From Streptomyces sp. NRRL S-1022 (lineage in GTDB: Bacteria; Actinomycetota; Actinomycetes; Streptomycetales; Streptomycetaceae), in contig NZ_JOIU01000023.1 in the NCBI RefSeq assembly GCF_000720135.1, positions 72,439 to 136,438 of the forward strand: 64,000 bases of DNA, given 5' to 3'. The translations under genes and the position numbers were made by a program. The notes under the pieces were generated by a model. It did not search any database, was not told where the DNA came from, and saw only the letters and a list, made by a program, of their open reading frames with translations. Numbering within the stretch: position 1 is the first letter of the stretch; every line of letters begins with the position of its first letter. This document shows, piece by piece, positions 16,521-24,831 of the stretch.

Positions 16521-17126
16521 GTGCTGACGATCCACGCGGACTCCCGGGGCCACGCCGTCCTCGTCAAGGGCGAGTGGATCGAGGCCGTCGGGCCCCTGGA
16601 GGAGCTGGCCGCCGCGCACCCGCACGCGCGCGTGCGCAGCTGGCCCGGCATCCTCACGCCCGGATTCGTCAACCTCCACGGCACCGAACTGCTGGAGGAG
16701 ACGTACCACCCCGACCCGCGGGAGGCGGACACCCTCGGCACCGAGCCGCTGACCGGGGACGCGCTGACGGCCCTCGCCCCCGACGACGCCCGCTGGGGTG
16801 CGAGCGCCCGGCGCGGGGTGCAGCGCATGTTCGCCCACGGCACGGTCGCGGCGGCCTGCGCACCGCTGCGCAACCGCGCGGTACGGGACGCCGTGCACCG
16901 CACCGGCCTCGAACTCCTGCCCCGCCGCCCGGACTCCAGCGGCGTCCCCGCCCTGGACCCGCTCGCCTCCGCCCTCCCGCCCGCGACCCCGCCCGCCCTG
17001 GCCCCGGGCTCCCCGGCCCGCTTCGCCGTCTTCGACGTCCGCGACGAGGCGGAGCTGACCGAGCGGGGTGCGGGGACGTGCGTGGCCACGGTGGTGGCGG
17101 GCCGGCTGGTGTTCCGGCGGCGCTGA
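16521..17126 (+). CDS. Shrunken amidohydrolase-like protein after mqnC
   Basis: A 201-residue protein with pieces of the amidohydrolase fold but not its core. The N-terminal beta-sandwich segment VKGEWIEAVGPLEE and the junction ILTPGFVNLHGTELLEE match the region where true amidohydrolases have the H-x-H metal site; here only one His remains. The middle RRGVQRMFAHGTVAAA resembles the following helix, and the C-terminal LAPGSPARFAVFDV resembles the closing beta-sandwich strand. The rest of the metal-binding barrel is absent (true enzymes exceed 350 residues). Its position directly after mqnC suggests a menaquinone-related relic or a non-catalytic partner. The frame is intact, with strong coding bias. 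Confidence 0.75.
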   Translation: MLTIHADSRGHAVLVKGEWIEAVGPLEELAAAHPHARVRSWPGILTPGFVNLHGTELLEETYHPDPREADTLGTEPLTGDALTALAPDDARWGASARRGVQRMFAHGTVAAACAPLRNRAVRDAVHRTGLELLPRRPDSSGVPALDPLASALPPATPPALAPGSPARFAVFDVRDEAELTERGAGTCVATVVAGRLVFRRR

Positions 17127-17146
17127 GAAGCGTCCTCCCCCGTACG

Positions 17147-18142
17147 TCACCCCGTGAACGCTCTTGCGAACGCCCCCTTCTCCTGCTTCACCCCGCTGCA
17201 CACGGTCGACGCGTCCGCCGCGGCGGACGCGCCCCCGCACGGCCGGTCCCGGACCGCGGACCACATGGACACCCACGCGATGCCCTTCCGCTCCGCGAAC
17301 GCCCGCACCCGGCCGGCGTCGGCGAGCGTGAACGTCTCACCGGCCACGTCGTTGACCCCGATCATCGACGTGAGCGCCATCCCCCGCCACGCCCCGGCGT
17401 CCGACAGTCCGAACACCTTCCTCAACTGCGCGTGCGCGGCCTTCGCGGACGTCACGGCGTAGTCGCCCATGTCCCCGTCGTACGACTCGCCGTAATTCAT
17501 GGTCATGAGATTGACCGTGGACACCTGGACGTCATGGGTGTTGGCCGACTCCAGCAGTGCCAGGCCATCGGCGTCGAGCCCCGACGGCATCACCGGAAGG
17601 GTGAAGGAGACGTCCAGGTCGGGCCGTTCCTCCTGCAGCCGGGCAATCGCACGCGAACGCAGGCCGACGGACGCGGAGTCGGTCAGTTCGTCACCCTCGA
17701 TGTCGAAATCGGCAGCGGTGGAACCGGCCGCGTCCAGCGCCTCGGCGTAAGCGGTGGCGAGTTCCGCGGCGTTGTCACAGGTGGCGGCCAACTCCTTTCC
17801 GGAGGACCCGCCGAAGGAGACGCGGATGGTGCCGCCGTTCTTCTTCAGTGCCGATATCCGGGACGTCACGGCGGAGTCGCTGACGGCCTCGGTGCCGTCC
17901 CACTTCGGGGTGCAGCCGCTGTCGCCGGACAGGACGAAGGCCAGGTTGTAGGTGCCGGGGGAACCCGCGGAGTCCGTGCCGGCGGCCTCGGTGGCGCTGA
18001 CGTAGGGCGCGTAACCGGGGGAGGATGCGGTGGAACGGGGCGTGCTCACGGCCGCCGTGCTCCCGCTCCCTCCGGAGCAGCCGGTCGCCGCGAGTGCGAC
18101 GGCACAGGCGAACGCGGCGGCCGGCCTCGGTGGTCTCCTCAT
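17147..18142 (-). CDS. Secreted GH18 chitinase-like lipoprotein
   Basis: A 331-residue protein. Residues 1-22 are a lipoprotein signal peptide (basic start, hydrophobic core, lipobox LAATGC), so it should be anchored outside the membrane. The GH18 barrel is shown by RVSFGGSSGKEL (SxGG motif, about residue 110), the catalytic strand AADFDIEGDEL (D-x-D-x-E with the acid Glu), MTMNYGES and SMIGVND. Such enzymes cleave chitin or related N-acetylglucosamine polymers, but there is no separate chitin-binding domain. ATG 18142 gives the correct lipobox position; a GTG 33 bases upstream is in frame but inside the tandem repeat. Confidence 0.88.
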   Translation of the reverse strand: MRRPPRPAAAFACAVALAATGCSGGSGSTAAVSTPRSTASSPGYAPYVSATEAAGTDSAGSPGTYNLAFVLSGDSGCTPKWDGTEAVSDSAVTSRISALKKNGGTIRVSFGGSSGKELAATCDNAAELATAYAEALDAAGSTAADFDIEGDELTDSASVGLRSRAIARLQEERPDLDVSFTLPVMPSGLDADGLALLESANTHDVQVSTVNLMTMNYGESYDGDMGDYAVTSAKAAHAQLRKVFGLSDAGAWRGMALTSMIGVNDVAGETFTLADAGRVRAFAERKGIAWVSMWSAVRDRPCGGASAAADASTVCSGVKQEKGAFARAFTG

Positions 18143-18153
18143 GAAGGGGAATC

Positions 18154-18185
18154 TCTCACACCGCACCGTTCTCACACCGCACCGT
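18154..18185. repeat. Perfect 16-bp tandem repeat upstream of the GH18 gene
   Basis: TCTCACACCGCACCGT occurs twice without interruption (18154-18169 and 18170-18185). It lies 12-43 bases upstream of the GH18 start. Its placement suggests a binding site for a regulator. It does not match the DasR or the known chi direct-repeat sequences that I remember. Confidence 0.7.
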
Positions 18186-18417
18186 GAGTTCCGCCGGTTC
18201 TCTCGGCCGGCCGACAGGTGGCAGGCCCTTTCGCGGGCGGTCGGACGAGAATCTCCGGTGACTCACACGAATTCCCGGCGAAGCGCCACGCGCAAAGGCT
18301 CCCTGATATCCGGGGAACGCAATCCGAAGCCGCCGTCGAAAGTCGTGCCGCCCGGCGCGGCCGCCGCCGGAGACATGGCACCCGGATCCCCGGCTTCGCC
18401 CACCGCGGCGGCAGGCC

Positions 18418-18443
18418 ATCCGGCCGGCCGGCGCCGGCCGGAT
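18418..18443. other. Hairpin in the GH18-menG intergenic region
   Basis: ATCCGGCCGG (18418-18427) pairs perfectly with CCGGCCGGAT (18434-18443) around a six-base loop. It lies about 100 bases before menG in a 402-base gap (18143-18544) that holds no other convincing gene. It may be an attenuator or regulatory hairpin for menG. The rest of the gap shows only the 16-bp tandem repeat near the GH18 gene. Confidence 0.45.
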
Positions 18444-18544
18444 TCAGGTCGCCCGCTTCGTGCTGCTGTGCGGCTGGCGGAGGACGTGGCGGCACGCGGG
18501 AAGCCGACGCTCCTGCCGGGAGGGCGGGCTGCAAGAATGGGCGG

Positions 18545-19240
18545 GTGACCCGCGCCTCCCTGAACAAGCAGCCGCACGAAGTCGCCTCGATGTTCGACGA
18601 CGTGGCGGAACGGTACGACCTGACGAACGCCGTGCTGTCGCTCGGCCAGGACCGGCGCTGGCGCAAGGAGGTGGCGAAGGCGGTCGACGCGCGCCCGGCG
18701 CAGAAGGTCCTGGACCTGGCCGCCGGCACGGCCACCTCCTCGCTGCCCTTCGCGCGGACGGGCGCGTACGTCGTTCCCTGCGACTTCTCCCTCGGGATGC
18801 TGCAGGTCGGCAAGAGCAAGCACACCTGGCTGCCGTTCACCGCGGGCGACGCGACGAAGCTGCCCTTCAGGGACGACACCTTCGATGCGGTGACGATCTC
18901 CTTCGGGCTGCGCAACGTGCAGGACACGGACGCGGCCCTGCGCGAGATGTACCGGGTCACCCGGCCCGGCGGACGCGTGGTGATCTGCGAGTTCTCCCAC
19001 CCGACCTGGGCGCCCTTCCGGACCGTCTACACCGAGTACCTGATGCGGGCGCTGCCGCCGCTCGCGCGCGCGGTGTCCTCGAACCCGGACGCGTACGTCT
19101 ACCTCGCCGAGTCCATCCGGGCCTGGCCCGACCAGCCCGGCCTCGGCGAACGGCTGCGCAAGGCGGGCTGGTCGAAGGTGGCGTGGCGCAACCTCACCGG
19201 CGGTGTGGTCGCGCTGCACCGGGGTTTCAAGGAGAGCTGA
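18545..19240 (+). CDS. menG: Demethylmenaquinone methyltransferase MenG/UbiE
   Basis: A 231-residue SAM methyltransferase that performs the last step of menaquinone synthesis, C-methylation of demethylmenaquinone. The UbiE signatures are visible: [20 protein letters not shown] near residue 20, motif [16 protein letters not shown], and [10 protein letters not shown] with the later [19 protein letters not shown]. The GTG at 18545 starts the conserved N-terminus; the open frame upstream has no homology. An AAGAAT box six bases before it may be a leaderless -10. Its last 14 bases overlap the end of the convergent PASTA gene. Confidence 0.95.
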   Translation: MTRASLNKQPHEVASMFDDVAERYDLTNAVLSLGQDRRWRKEVAKAVDARPAQKVLDLAAGTATSSLPFARTGAYVVPCDFSLGMLQVGKSKHTWLPFTAGDATKLPFRDDTFDAVTISFGLRNVQDTDAALREMYRVTRPGGRVVICEFSHPTWAPFRTVYTEYLMRALPPLARAVSSNPDAYVYLAESIRAWPDQPGLGERLRKAGWSKVAWRNLTGGVVALHRGFKES

Positions 19241-19568
19241 GTCCGGCCACCCCGCAGGGGGCGCCGGGCTGGTCCAGTTCCCGTTGCAGTCCGCCCGCCG
19301 GGGGCCGCGGGACGCGCGGCTCACGCACGCCTCCGCCGCCCCCGCCCTCACCGAAGTCGAACCACACGTACACCATCGAGTCCGCCGGCACCTCGGCGCC
19401 GGGCTGCGGATACTGGCGTACGACGTAGTCGACGACCGTGCGGTGGAAGTCCGGGCGGTCCGGCGCGTTGAGGGACAGCCCCCGCGCCCGGGCCGTTTCG
19501 CGCGCGTCCACGGCCATCAGACCGACCAGACGCGGAACGCGCACTTCGGGTGTTTTGGGTGTTATACG
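19227..19568 (-). CDS. Small single PASTA-domain protein
   Basis: A 113-residue protein without a kinase or penicillin-binding part. Residues about 8-75 form one PASTA domain ([20 protein letters not shown] and the later [19 protein letters not shown]). A Gly- and Pro-rich tail follows. PASTA domains bind peptidoglycan fragments when outside the cell, but no signal peptide or membrane helix is visible in this frame, so its location is unclear. GTG 19568 is chosen (GGGGGTGA five bases upstream); GTG 19580 is an in-frame alternative. It converges on menG with a 14-base overlap. Confidence 0.75.
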   Translation of the reverse strand, partial: RITPKTPEVRVPRLVGLMAVDARETARARGLSLNAPDRPDFHRTVVDYVVRQYPQPGAEVPADSMVYVWFDFGEGGGGGGVREPRVPRPPAGGLQRELDQPGAPCGVAGLSSP

Positions 19569-19653
19569 CACAGATGTCACCCCCAGCGGTACTGGCAGGG
19601 TAACTCCCGCCCGCGCCGCCCGGAAGGCGTCGGTGTCTTTCCGTGACAGGCGA

Positions 19654-20178
19654 CTACTGTGCGTAGTTGTCGGTGAGGTCCAGCCGGAAGCAGAGTGCCG
19701 GCTCGGCCGGCGTGGGGTGCGGGTAGGTCTCCGCCTGCTGCATGCCGAGCCGCCGGACCACCGCCAGGGACCGCTCGTTGCCCGGCCGGACCATCGCCAC
19801 CACACCGGGCACCCCGGCCGCCCGCACCCGCCTGAGCGTCTCCCGCGCCGCCGCGGTGGCGTACCCCTTGCCCCAGTGCGCCCGCCCCAGCCGCCAGCCG
19901 ATCTCGGTCTCGCCGACCGGGCCCCAGTCCCTCGGCCACGGCTGCGCGCCGGTGAAGCCGATGACCTCCCCGGACTCGTCCAGCAGGGTCCACAGGCAGA
20001 AGCCGTGCTCCGCGTCGTGCCGCCGCTGGCGCGCGGTCAGCTCCTCGTACGCCGACAGCTCCGCCGGCCTGCCGCCGTGGAACTCCATGACCTCCGGGTC
20101 GGCGAAGACCCGGTGCCAGGCGACCGCGTCCTCGTGGGTGGGGACGCGCAGCCGTACCGCGGGGAGAGGTCGGTTCAC
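19654..20178 (-). CDS. GNAT acetyltransferase of the RimJ type
   Basis: A 174-residue GNAT protein of the Acetyltransf_3 (RimJ/RimL-like) kind. It begins LRVPTHEDAVAWHRVFADPE, has IGWRLGRAHWGKGYATAAAR carrying the acetyl-CoA-binding loop (residues about 97-116), and ends NERSLAVVRRLGMQ, the typical motif with conserved Asn. GTG 20178 is used because AAGGG lies seven bases before it and the homologous domain begins here. The gene is divergent from the geranylgeranyl reductase gene. The acceptor is unknown. Confidence 0.85.
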   Translation of the reverse strand: MNRPLPAVRLRVPTHEDAVAWHRVFADPEVMEFHGGRPAELSAYEELTARQRRHDAEHGFCLWTLLDESGEVIGFTGAQPWPRDWGPVGETEIGWRLGRAHWGKGYATAAARETLRRVRAAGVPGVVAMVRPGNERSLAVVRRLGMQQAETYPHPTPAEPALCFRLDLTDNYAQ

Positions 20179-20275
20179 AGGGCAGCCCTTCAGCCGGGTG
20201 ATCAATTGTGCTGAATAGACTGCCCATGTCCAGTGCCGGTCGGCACACTGATTTCTGACTTGGGGAGATCCCGCC

Positions 20276-21568
20276 GTGACCGTCGTGACCGAGCCCCTCT
20301 CCGAGAGCACCGCCGATGTGATCGTCGTGGGAGCGGGGCCGGCCGGCTCCACGACCGCGTACCACCTCGCCAAGGCCGGTCTCGACGTGCTGCTCCTGGA
20401 GAAGACCGAGTTCCCGCGCGAGAAGGTCTGCGGCGACGGCCTCACCCCGCGCGCGGTGAAGCAGCTCGTCGCCATGGGGATCGACATCTCCGAGGAGGCC
20501 GGCTGGCTGCGCAACAAGGGCCTGCGCATCATCGGCGGCGGCTCCCGCCTCCAGCTGGACTGGCCGGATCTCGCCGCCTACCCGAACTACGGACTCGTCC
20601 GCAAGCGCGACGACTTCGACGAGCAGCTCGCCCGCAACGCCCAGAAGGCGGGCGCGCGGCTGTACGAGCGCTGCAACGTGAGCGGCCCGGTGATCGACGA
20701 CCGCACCGGCCGCATCACCGGCGTCACCGCCAAGCTCGGCGAGGAGAAGCGCGAGGTGACCTTCCACGCGCCCCTGGTGGTGGCCGCCGACGGCAACTCC
20801 ACCCGGCTGTCCCTCGCCATGGGCCTGCACCGCCGAGAGGACCGCCCGATGGGCGTCGCGGTCCGGACGTACTTCGAGAGCCCCCGCCACGACGACGACT
20901 ACCTGGAGTCCTGGCTGGAGCTGTGGGACCGGCGCGGCCCCCAGGACCGGCTGCTGCCCGGCTACGGCTGGATCTTCGGCATGGGCGACGGCACCTCGAA
21001 CGTGGGCCTCGGCGTGCTCAACACCTCCGCCTCCTTCAAGGAGCTGGACTGGCGCGAGATCCTCAAGGCGTGGTGCGCCTCCATGCCGGAGGACTGGGGC
21101 TACACCCCCGAGAACATGACCGGCCCCATCCGCGGCGCCGCCCTCCCCATGGCCTTCAACCGCCAGCCGCACTACACGCGCGGGCTGCTGCTCGTCGGTG
21201 ACGCCGGCGGCCTGGTGAACCCCTTCAACGGCGAAGGCATCGCCTACGCCATGGAGTCCGGCCAGATCGCCGCCGACGTCATCGTGCAGGCCCACGCGCG
21301 TGCGACGCCCGCCCAGCGGGAGATCGCCCTCCAGCGCTACCCGCGCGTCCTGAAGGACACCTACGGCGGCTACTACACGCTCGGCCGGGCCTTCGTGAAG
21401 CTCATCGGCAACCCGAAGGTCATGCAGATCGCCGCCCAGCGCGGCCTGACCCACCCGGTGCTGATGAAGTTCACCCTCAAGCTCCTCGCGAACCTCACCG
21501 ACCCCACGGGCGGCGACGCGATGGACCGCATCATCAACGGACTGAGCAAGGTGGCCCCGAAGGCGTGA
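20276..21568 (+). CDS. Geranylgeranyl reductase-family FAD enzyme, probable menaquinone side-chain reductase
   Basis: A 430-residue flavoprotein. The N-terminus has the dinucleotide fold VVGAGPAGSTTAYHLAKAG (residues about 15-33), then KVCGDGLTPRAVKQL, characteristic of geranylgeranyl reductases. The second FAD contact is LLVGDAGGLVNPFNGEGIAYAME (near residue 303). The mycobacterial relative MenJ hydrogenates one isoprene unit of menaquinone, and Streptomyces make partly hydrogenated menaquinones. Location three genes from menG and just ahead of nuo fits that job, though other isoprenoid substrates are possible. GTG 20276 has GGGGAGA at the right distance, and TAGACT at 20216-20221 may be its -10. 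Confidence 0.9.
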   Translation: MTVVTEPLSESTADVIVVGAGPAGSTTAYHLAKAGLDVLLLEKTEFPREKVCGDGLTPRAVKQLVAMGIDISEEAGWLRNKGLRIIGGGSRLQLDWPDLAAYPNYGLVRKRDDFDEQLARNAQKAGARLYERCNVSGPVIDDRTGRITGVTAKLGEEKREVTFHAPLVVAADGNSTRLSLAMGLHRREDRPMGVAVRTYFESPRHDDDYLESWLELWDRRGPQDRLLPGYGWIFGMGDGTSNVGLGVLNTSASFKELDWREILKAWCASMPEDWGYTPENMTGPIRGAALPMAFNRQPHYTRGLLLVGDAGGLVNPFNGEGIAYAMESGQIAADVIVQAHARATPAQREIALQRYPRVLKDTYGGYYTLGRAFVKLIGNPKVMQIAAQRGLTHPVLMKFTLKLLANLTDPTGGDAMDRIINGLSKVAPKA

Positions 21569-22192
21569 CTAGGCGCTGAGAGCCGCGGCGTTGGCGGCCC
21601 GGCGGGCGTACACCTCGTCCCGCCGGTCCGCCATCTGCCGCAGCGCGTCCTTCTTGTCCCGTTTCGAGAGCCGGTCCAGATAGACGTACCCGTTGGTGTG
21701 GTCGGTCTCGTGGATCAGGCACCGCGCGAAGTACCCCGTGCCCTCCACGACGACCGGACGGCCGTCCCTGTCCCGCCCGCGCACGACGGCCCGGTCCGGC
21801 CGCGGTACGGCCATCACGGCGCCGGGCACCGACAGGCAGCCCTCGCCCTCGTCCAGCAGCCGTCGCCCGCTCGTGGGCGTGTCCAGCACGGGATTGACAA
21901 TGTGTCCGACATGCCGGACTCCGTCGTCGTCGGGGCAGTCGTACACGAAGACGCGTAGATCCACACCCACCTGATTCGCGGCCAGTCCCGCTCCTTCGGC
22001 CACGTACATGGTGCGGAACATGTCGTCGACTAGTGCGGCGAGGTCGGGTCCGAACTCCGTGACGTCCCGGCACGGCTTGTGCAGCACCTGCTCGCCGACC
22101 TCGGTGATACGGCGCACCGCACCCCGCCCGGCCTCGGGGGCGTGGCGCGGGTAGTGGTCGGCGGGAACTCCCTGAACGAACACGCGTGGCAT
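21569..22192 (-). CDS. def: Peptide deformylase
   Basis: A 207-residue metalloenzyme that removes the N-formyl group from nascent proteins. All three deformylase motifs are present: [10 protein letters not shown] (residues about 67-76), EGCLSVPG with the metal-binding Cys, and the HExxH motif as HETDH in [11 protein letters not shown]. The C-terminal tail rich in Arg and Ala is typical of type I actinobacterial enzymes. Its stop directly abuts the stop of the geranylgeranyl reductase gene on the other strand. Streptomyces usually have several def copies; which one is the housekeeping enzyme cannot be told here. Confidence 0.95.
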   Translation of the reverse strand: MPRVFVQGVPADHYPRHAPEAGRGAVRRITEVGEQVLHKPCRDVTEFGPDLAALVDDMFRTMYVAEGAGLAANQVGVDLRVFVYDCPDDDGVRHVGHIVNPVLDTPTSGRRLLDEGEGCLSVPGAVMAVPRPDRAVVRGRDRDGRPVVVEGTGYFARCLIHETDHTNGYVYLDRLSKRDKKDALRQMADRRDEVYARRAANAAALSA

Positions 22193-22320
22193 CGCGTGGA
22201 CTCCTCCACTCGGCGTCGGACCGCCGGACGGCGGCCCGGGCCGAGCATGCCAGGAACGCCGCGAGGGCCGCTGCCCCCGAGCGGCTGCGGCCCTGCGTGC
22301 GTGAGAGGTGCGGAGTGCGG

Positions 22321-23157
22321 TCAGAGCACCCGCACGGCGCCGGTGGGCGGGTCGTACGACAGCGGGCGCTCCACGACGCCGGTGGAGGGGTTCTGGGCGC
22401 CCACGAACATCCCGTCGCCGACGTACACCGCGACGTGGTACGCGCTGCCCGCGCTGCCCCAGTACAGGATGTCGCCCGGCTGCAGGTTGCTGAGCGAGAC
22501 CTGGGTGCCGGCGGTCGACTGGTCCTGGGAGACGCGCGGCAGGCTGATGCCGACCTGCTTGAAGGCCGTCTGCACCAGACCGGAGCAGTCGTAGGCGGAC
22601 GGGCCGGTGGCACCGGAGACGTACGCCTTGCCGACCTGGGCCTTGACGAAGCTGATGACGGCCGCGGCGGAACCGGTGGCCGTGGAGGTGCTGGTGGAGG
22701 TCGAAGTCGAGGTGGAGGTGGAGGTGGAGTCGGAACCCGCCGTGGTGGACAGCGTGGTCCGGTCCGCGGTGCGCGAGGCGCGGGCGGCGGCCTGCTTGCG
22801 GGCCTCCTCCTGGGCCTTCTTCTTGGCCTCGGCCGCCTTCTGCTTGGCCTCGGCGAGGTCCGCCCGGGCCTCCTTGGCGGCCTTGGCGGCAGCCGCGTCA
22901 CGCTCGGCCTGCAGCTGGTAGTTCGCGGCGGCCTGTTCGGTGGCGTCCGCGGACTGGGCCGCCTGGGCGGCCAGGTCGGCCGTCAGGGTGGGCAGTTCAA
23001 GGGTCTGCGTCACCGGCTCGGCCGCGTTCGCCGAGCCGGACGCCCCGGCGACTGCCAGGGTGCCGAGAACGCCACCGGCAACTCCGGCCCGCATCGCGAG
23101 GGTCGACGCGCTGCGGCGGGGCTTCCGGTGGCTGCGTATGTGAGCGGTGTGGGACAT
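22321..23157 (-). CDS. Secreted NlpC/P60 cell-wall hydrolase
   Basis: A 278-residue exported endopeptidase. A basic N-terminus and hydrophobic segment ([15 protein letters not shown], then a likely cut after SANA) form the signal peptide. A coiled-coil rich in Ala, Lys and Glu follows, then a Ser-Thr repeat linker, then the NlpC/P60 domain with catalytic Cys in [12 protein letters not shown] and His in [12 protein letters not shown]. Such proteins cut peptide cross-links in peptidoglycan. The likely start is the ATG at 23157; in-frame ATGs at 23187 and 23214 would add a non-signal extension. The upstream gap contains a strong palindrome. No ydaO element was found before this gene. Confidence 0.9.
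   Translation of the reverse strand: MSHTAHIRSHRKPRRSASTLAMRAGVAGGVLGTLAVAGASGSANAAEPVTQTLELPTLTADLAAQAAQSADATEQAAANYQLQAERDAAAAKAAKEARADLAEAKQKAAEAKKKAQEEARKQAAARASRTADRTTLSTTAGSDSTSTSTSTSTSTSTSTATGSAAAVISFVKAQVGKAYVSGATGPSAYDCSGLVQTAFKQVGISLPRVSQDQSTAGTQVSLSNLQPGDILYWGSAGSAYHVAVYVGDGMFVGAQNPSTGVVERPLSYDPPTGAVRVL
22681..22733. repeat. GTGGAG-type microsatellite coding for a Ser-Thr linker
   Basis: On the plus strand, six-base units related to GTGGAG or GTCGAG repeat through 22681-22733. On the coding strand they encode an alternating Ser-Thr run (about 16 residues) joining the coiled coil to the NlpC/P60 domain. Linker length is likely to vary between strains through slippage. Confidence 0.7.
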
Positions 23158-23287
23158 GGGAACAACCGGTACCAGGGGCTCCTTCATATCTTCAAGAAAC
23201 GTGTGCTGCGCCACAGTTACTCAATCGAGCCCTCAAGTCCCGGGCGTGTCGCTCTTTATTGACGCCGTAACGGACATTGTGGACGCC

Positions 23288-23309
23288 CGTGATCAAGCCC
23301 TTGATCACG
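23288..23309. promoter_or_regulatory. 10-bp-arm palindrome in the NlpC/P60-nuo gap
   Basis: CGTGATCAAG (23288-23297) and CTTGATCACG (23300-23309) form a perfect inverted repeat with two central bases. A further TTGATCA copy follows at about 23315. It lies about 130 bases upstream of the NlpC/P60 gene and about 600 from nuoA, in a 744-base gene-free gap (23158-23901). Otherwise that gap holds the nuo promoter region and nothing that looks coding. Confidence 0.55.
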
Positions 23310-23755
23310 GTCTTTGATCATTACGTCCGAATTGCCCCCCGCTTACCATCGGTTGAGGTCGTTGGCCAAGCCCGGTTCTCAGGGGCCTCTCATGAATGTG
23401 GCAGAGGTCACGCAACGGTCACCGGAACCAGGGCGTCCCGCGCGCACCGCGCTCGTGAACGCGTGCACGCACCCCGACCCGCGTCCACACCTGGCCGCCG
23501 CCTCCCTCTGATGTGTGAACGCGGCCCATTAGCAGCCCCCCGCGTCCAGCACCAATTTGCATGCAGCGGAACTCTCTTGATATGGAGACGCCCCCTCCGG
23601 CCTGCGATGACAGGCAGGATTGTCACTTCTGGTGATCAACTGAACGCTTCGCGTATGAAGATCACTCATCATCCGACTTCATGATCCTTCGTCAGGTGGT
23701 GGAGATCACAAAGCTTGTGCAATACCCCGTGTCGCAGATCACAGAGCGGCAGGCA

Positions 23756-23794
23756 TAAGATGCGAGGCAGTTGGGCTTGTGACCTGCTTCACAT
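23756..23794 (+). promoter_or_regulatory. Putative nuo promoter with Rex-type operator
   Basis: TTGTGA (23777-23782), six bases, then TCACAT (23789-23794) matches the Rex operator form TTGTGA-N6-TCACAA in 11 of 12 defined positions. TAAGAT at 23756-23761 could be the -10, placing the operator just after the start site, a typical repressor position. Rex senses NADH/NAD+ and is known to act on respiratory genes in Streptomyces. No good -35 box was found. Confidence 0.6.
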
Positions 23795-23901
23795 GTTCTC
23801 GATCTTCGCCCGGGACGCGCGGGGTTCGTGGGACCGGTGAGGCGGACGTGAGCCCAGTGCAACCGCCAGCAGTCAGCGCCGACTGAGAGGAGCGAGGAGC
23901 G

Positions 23902-24261
23902 GTGAACGCGTATGCGCCCATCCTCGTACTGGGAGCCCTCGGGGCAGGCTTTGCGATCTTCTCCGTGGTCATGGCCACGCTGATCGGTCCGAAGCGGTAC
24001 AACCGCGCCAAGCTCGAAGCCTACGAGTGCGGCATCGAGCCGACCCCCACGCCGGCCGGCGGCGGGCGCTTCCCCATCAAGTACTACCTGACGGCGATGC
24101 TCTTCATCGTCTTCGACATCGAGATCGTCTTCCTCTACCCCTGGGCCGTCACCTTCGACGCCCTGGGGATCTTCGGGCTCGTGGAGATGCTGCTCTTCGT
24201 GCTCACCGTCTTCGTCGCCTACGCGTACGTATGGCGGCGCGGCGGTCTGGAATGGGACTGA
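23902..24261 (+). CDS. nuoA: NADH-quinone oxidoreductase subunit A
   Basis: A 119-residue membrane subunit with three transmembrane helices. The conserved loop KLEAYECGIEPT (residues about 36-47) is at the quinone-site entrance of complex I. The sequences FPIKYYLTAMLFIVFDIEIVF and VTFDALGIFGLVEMLLFVLT are diagnostic of NuoA, and the Asp-Glu pair in FDIE lies in the proton channel interface. The GTG start has a double GAGGAG/GAGGAGC ribosome-binding region directly before it. First gene of a 14-gene complex I operon that ends at 39975. Confidence 0.97.
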   Translation: MNAYAPILVLGALGAGFAIFSVVMATLIGPKRYNRAKLEAYECGIEPTPTPAGGGRFPIKYYLTAMLFIVFDIEIVFLYPWAVTFDALGIFGLVEMLLFVLTVFVAYAYVWRRGGLEWD

Positions 24262-24276
24262 GGGGCCTTTAACGAC

Positions 24277-24831
24277 ATGGGACTCGAAGAAAAGCTGCCG
24301 AGCGGCTTCCTGCTGACCACCGTCGAGCAGGCCGCGGGCTGGGTGCGCAAGGCGTCCGTCTTCCCGGCCACCTTCGGCCTGGCCTGCTGTGCCATCGAGA
24401 TGATGACCACCGGCGCCGGCCGCTACGACCTCGCCCGCTTCGGCATGGAGGTCTTCCGCGGCTCGCCGCGCCAGGCCGACCTGATGATCGTCGCCGGCCG
24501 GGTCAGCCAGAAGATGGCGCCCGTCCTGAGGCAGGTCTACGACCAGATGCCCAACCCCAAGTGGGTGATCTCCATGGGGGTGTGCGCCTCCTCCGGCGGC
24601 ATGTTCAACAACTACGCGATCGTCCAGGGCGTCGACCACATCGTGCCGGTCGACATCTACCTGCCCGGCTGCCCGCCCCGCCCCGAGATGCTGATGGACG
24701 CGATCCTCAAGCTCCACCAGAAGATCCAGTCCTCCAAGCTCGGCGTGAACGCCGAGGAAGCGGCCCGCGAGGCGGAGGAGGCGGCGCTCAAGGCCCTGCC
24801 CACGATCGAGATGAAGGGGCTGCTGCGGTGA
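24277..24831 (+). CDS. nuoB: NADH-quinone oxidoreductase subunit B
   Basis: A 184-residue peripheral-arm subunit that holds the terminal iron-sulfur cluster N2, which passes electrons to quinone. Cluster ligands are visible in [10 protein letters not shown] (adjacent Cys pair), [11 protein letters not shown] and [10 protein letters not shown]. The C-terminal tail is a Glu/Ala-rich helix of about 25 residues. It starts with ATG 15 bases after nuoA. Its stop overlaps the GTG of nuoC. Confidence 0.98.
   Translation: MGLEEKLPSGFLLTTVEQAAGWVRKASVFPATFGLACCAIEMMTTGAGRYDLARFGMEVFRGSPRQADLMIVAGRVSQKMAPVLRQVYDQMPNPKWVISMGVCASSGGMFNNYAIVQGVDHIVPVDIYLPGCPPRPEMLMDAILKLHQKIQSSKLGVNAEEAAREAEEAALKALPTIEMKGLLR

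Noticed and set aside
23158..23901. Searched for a ydaO riboswitch before the NlpC/P60 gene
   Set aside because: None of the conserved blocks (GGGGGACCC, GGGGTGAA, CCCGACAGCTCACCT) occurs on the minus strand here.
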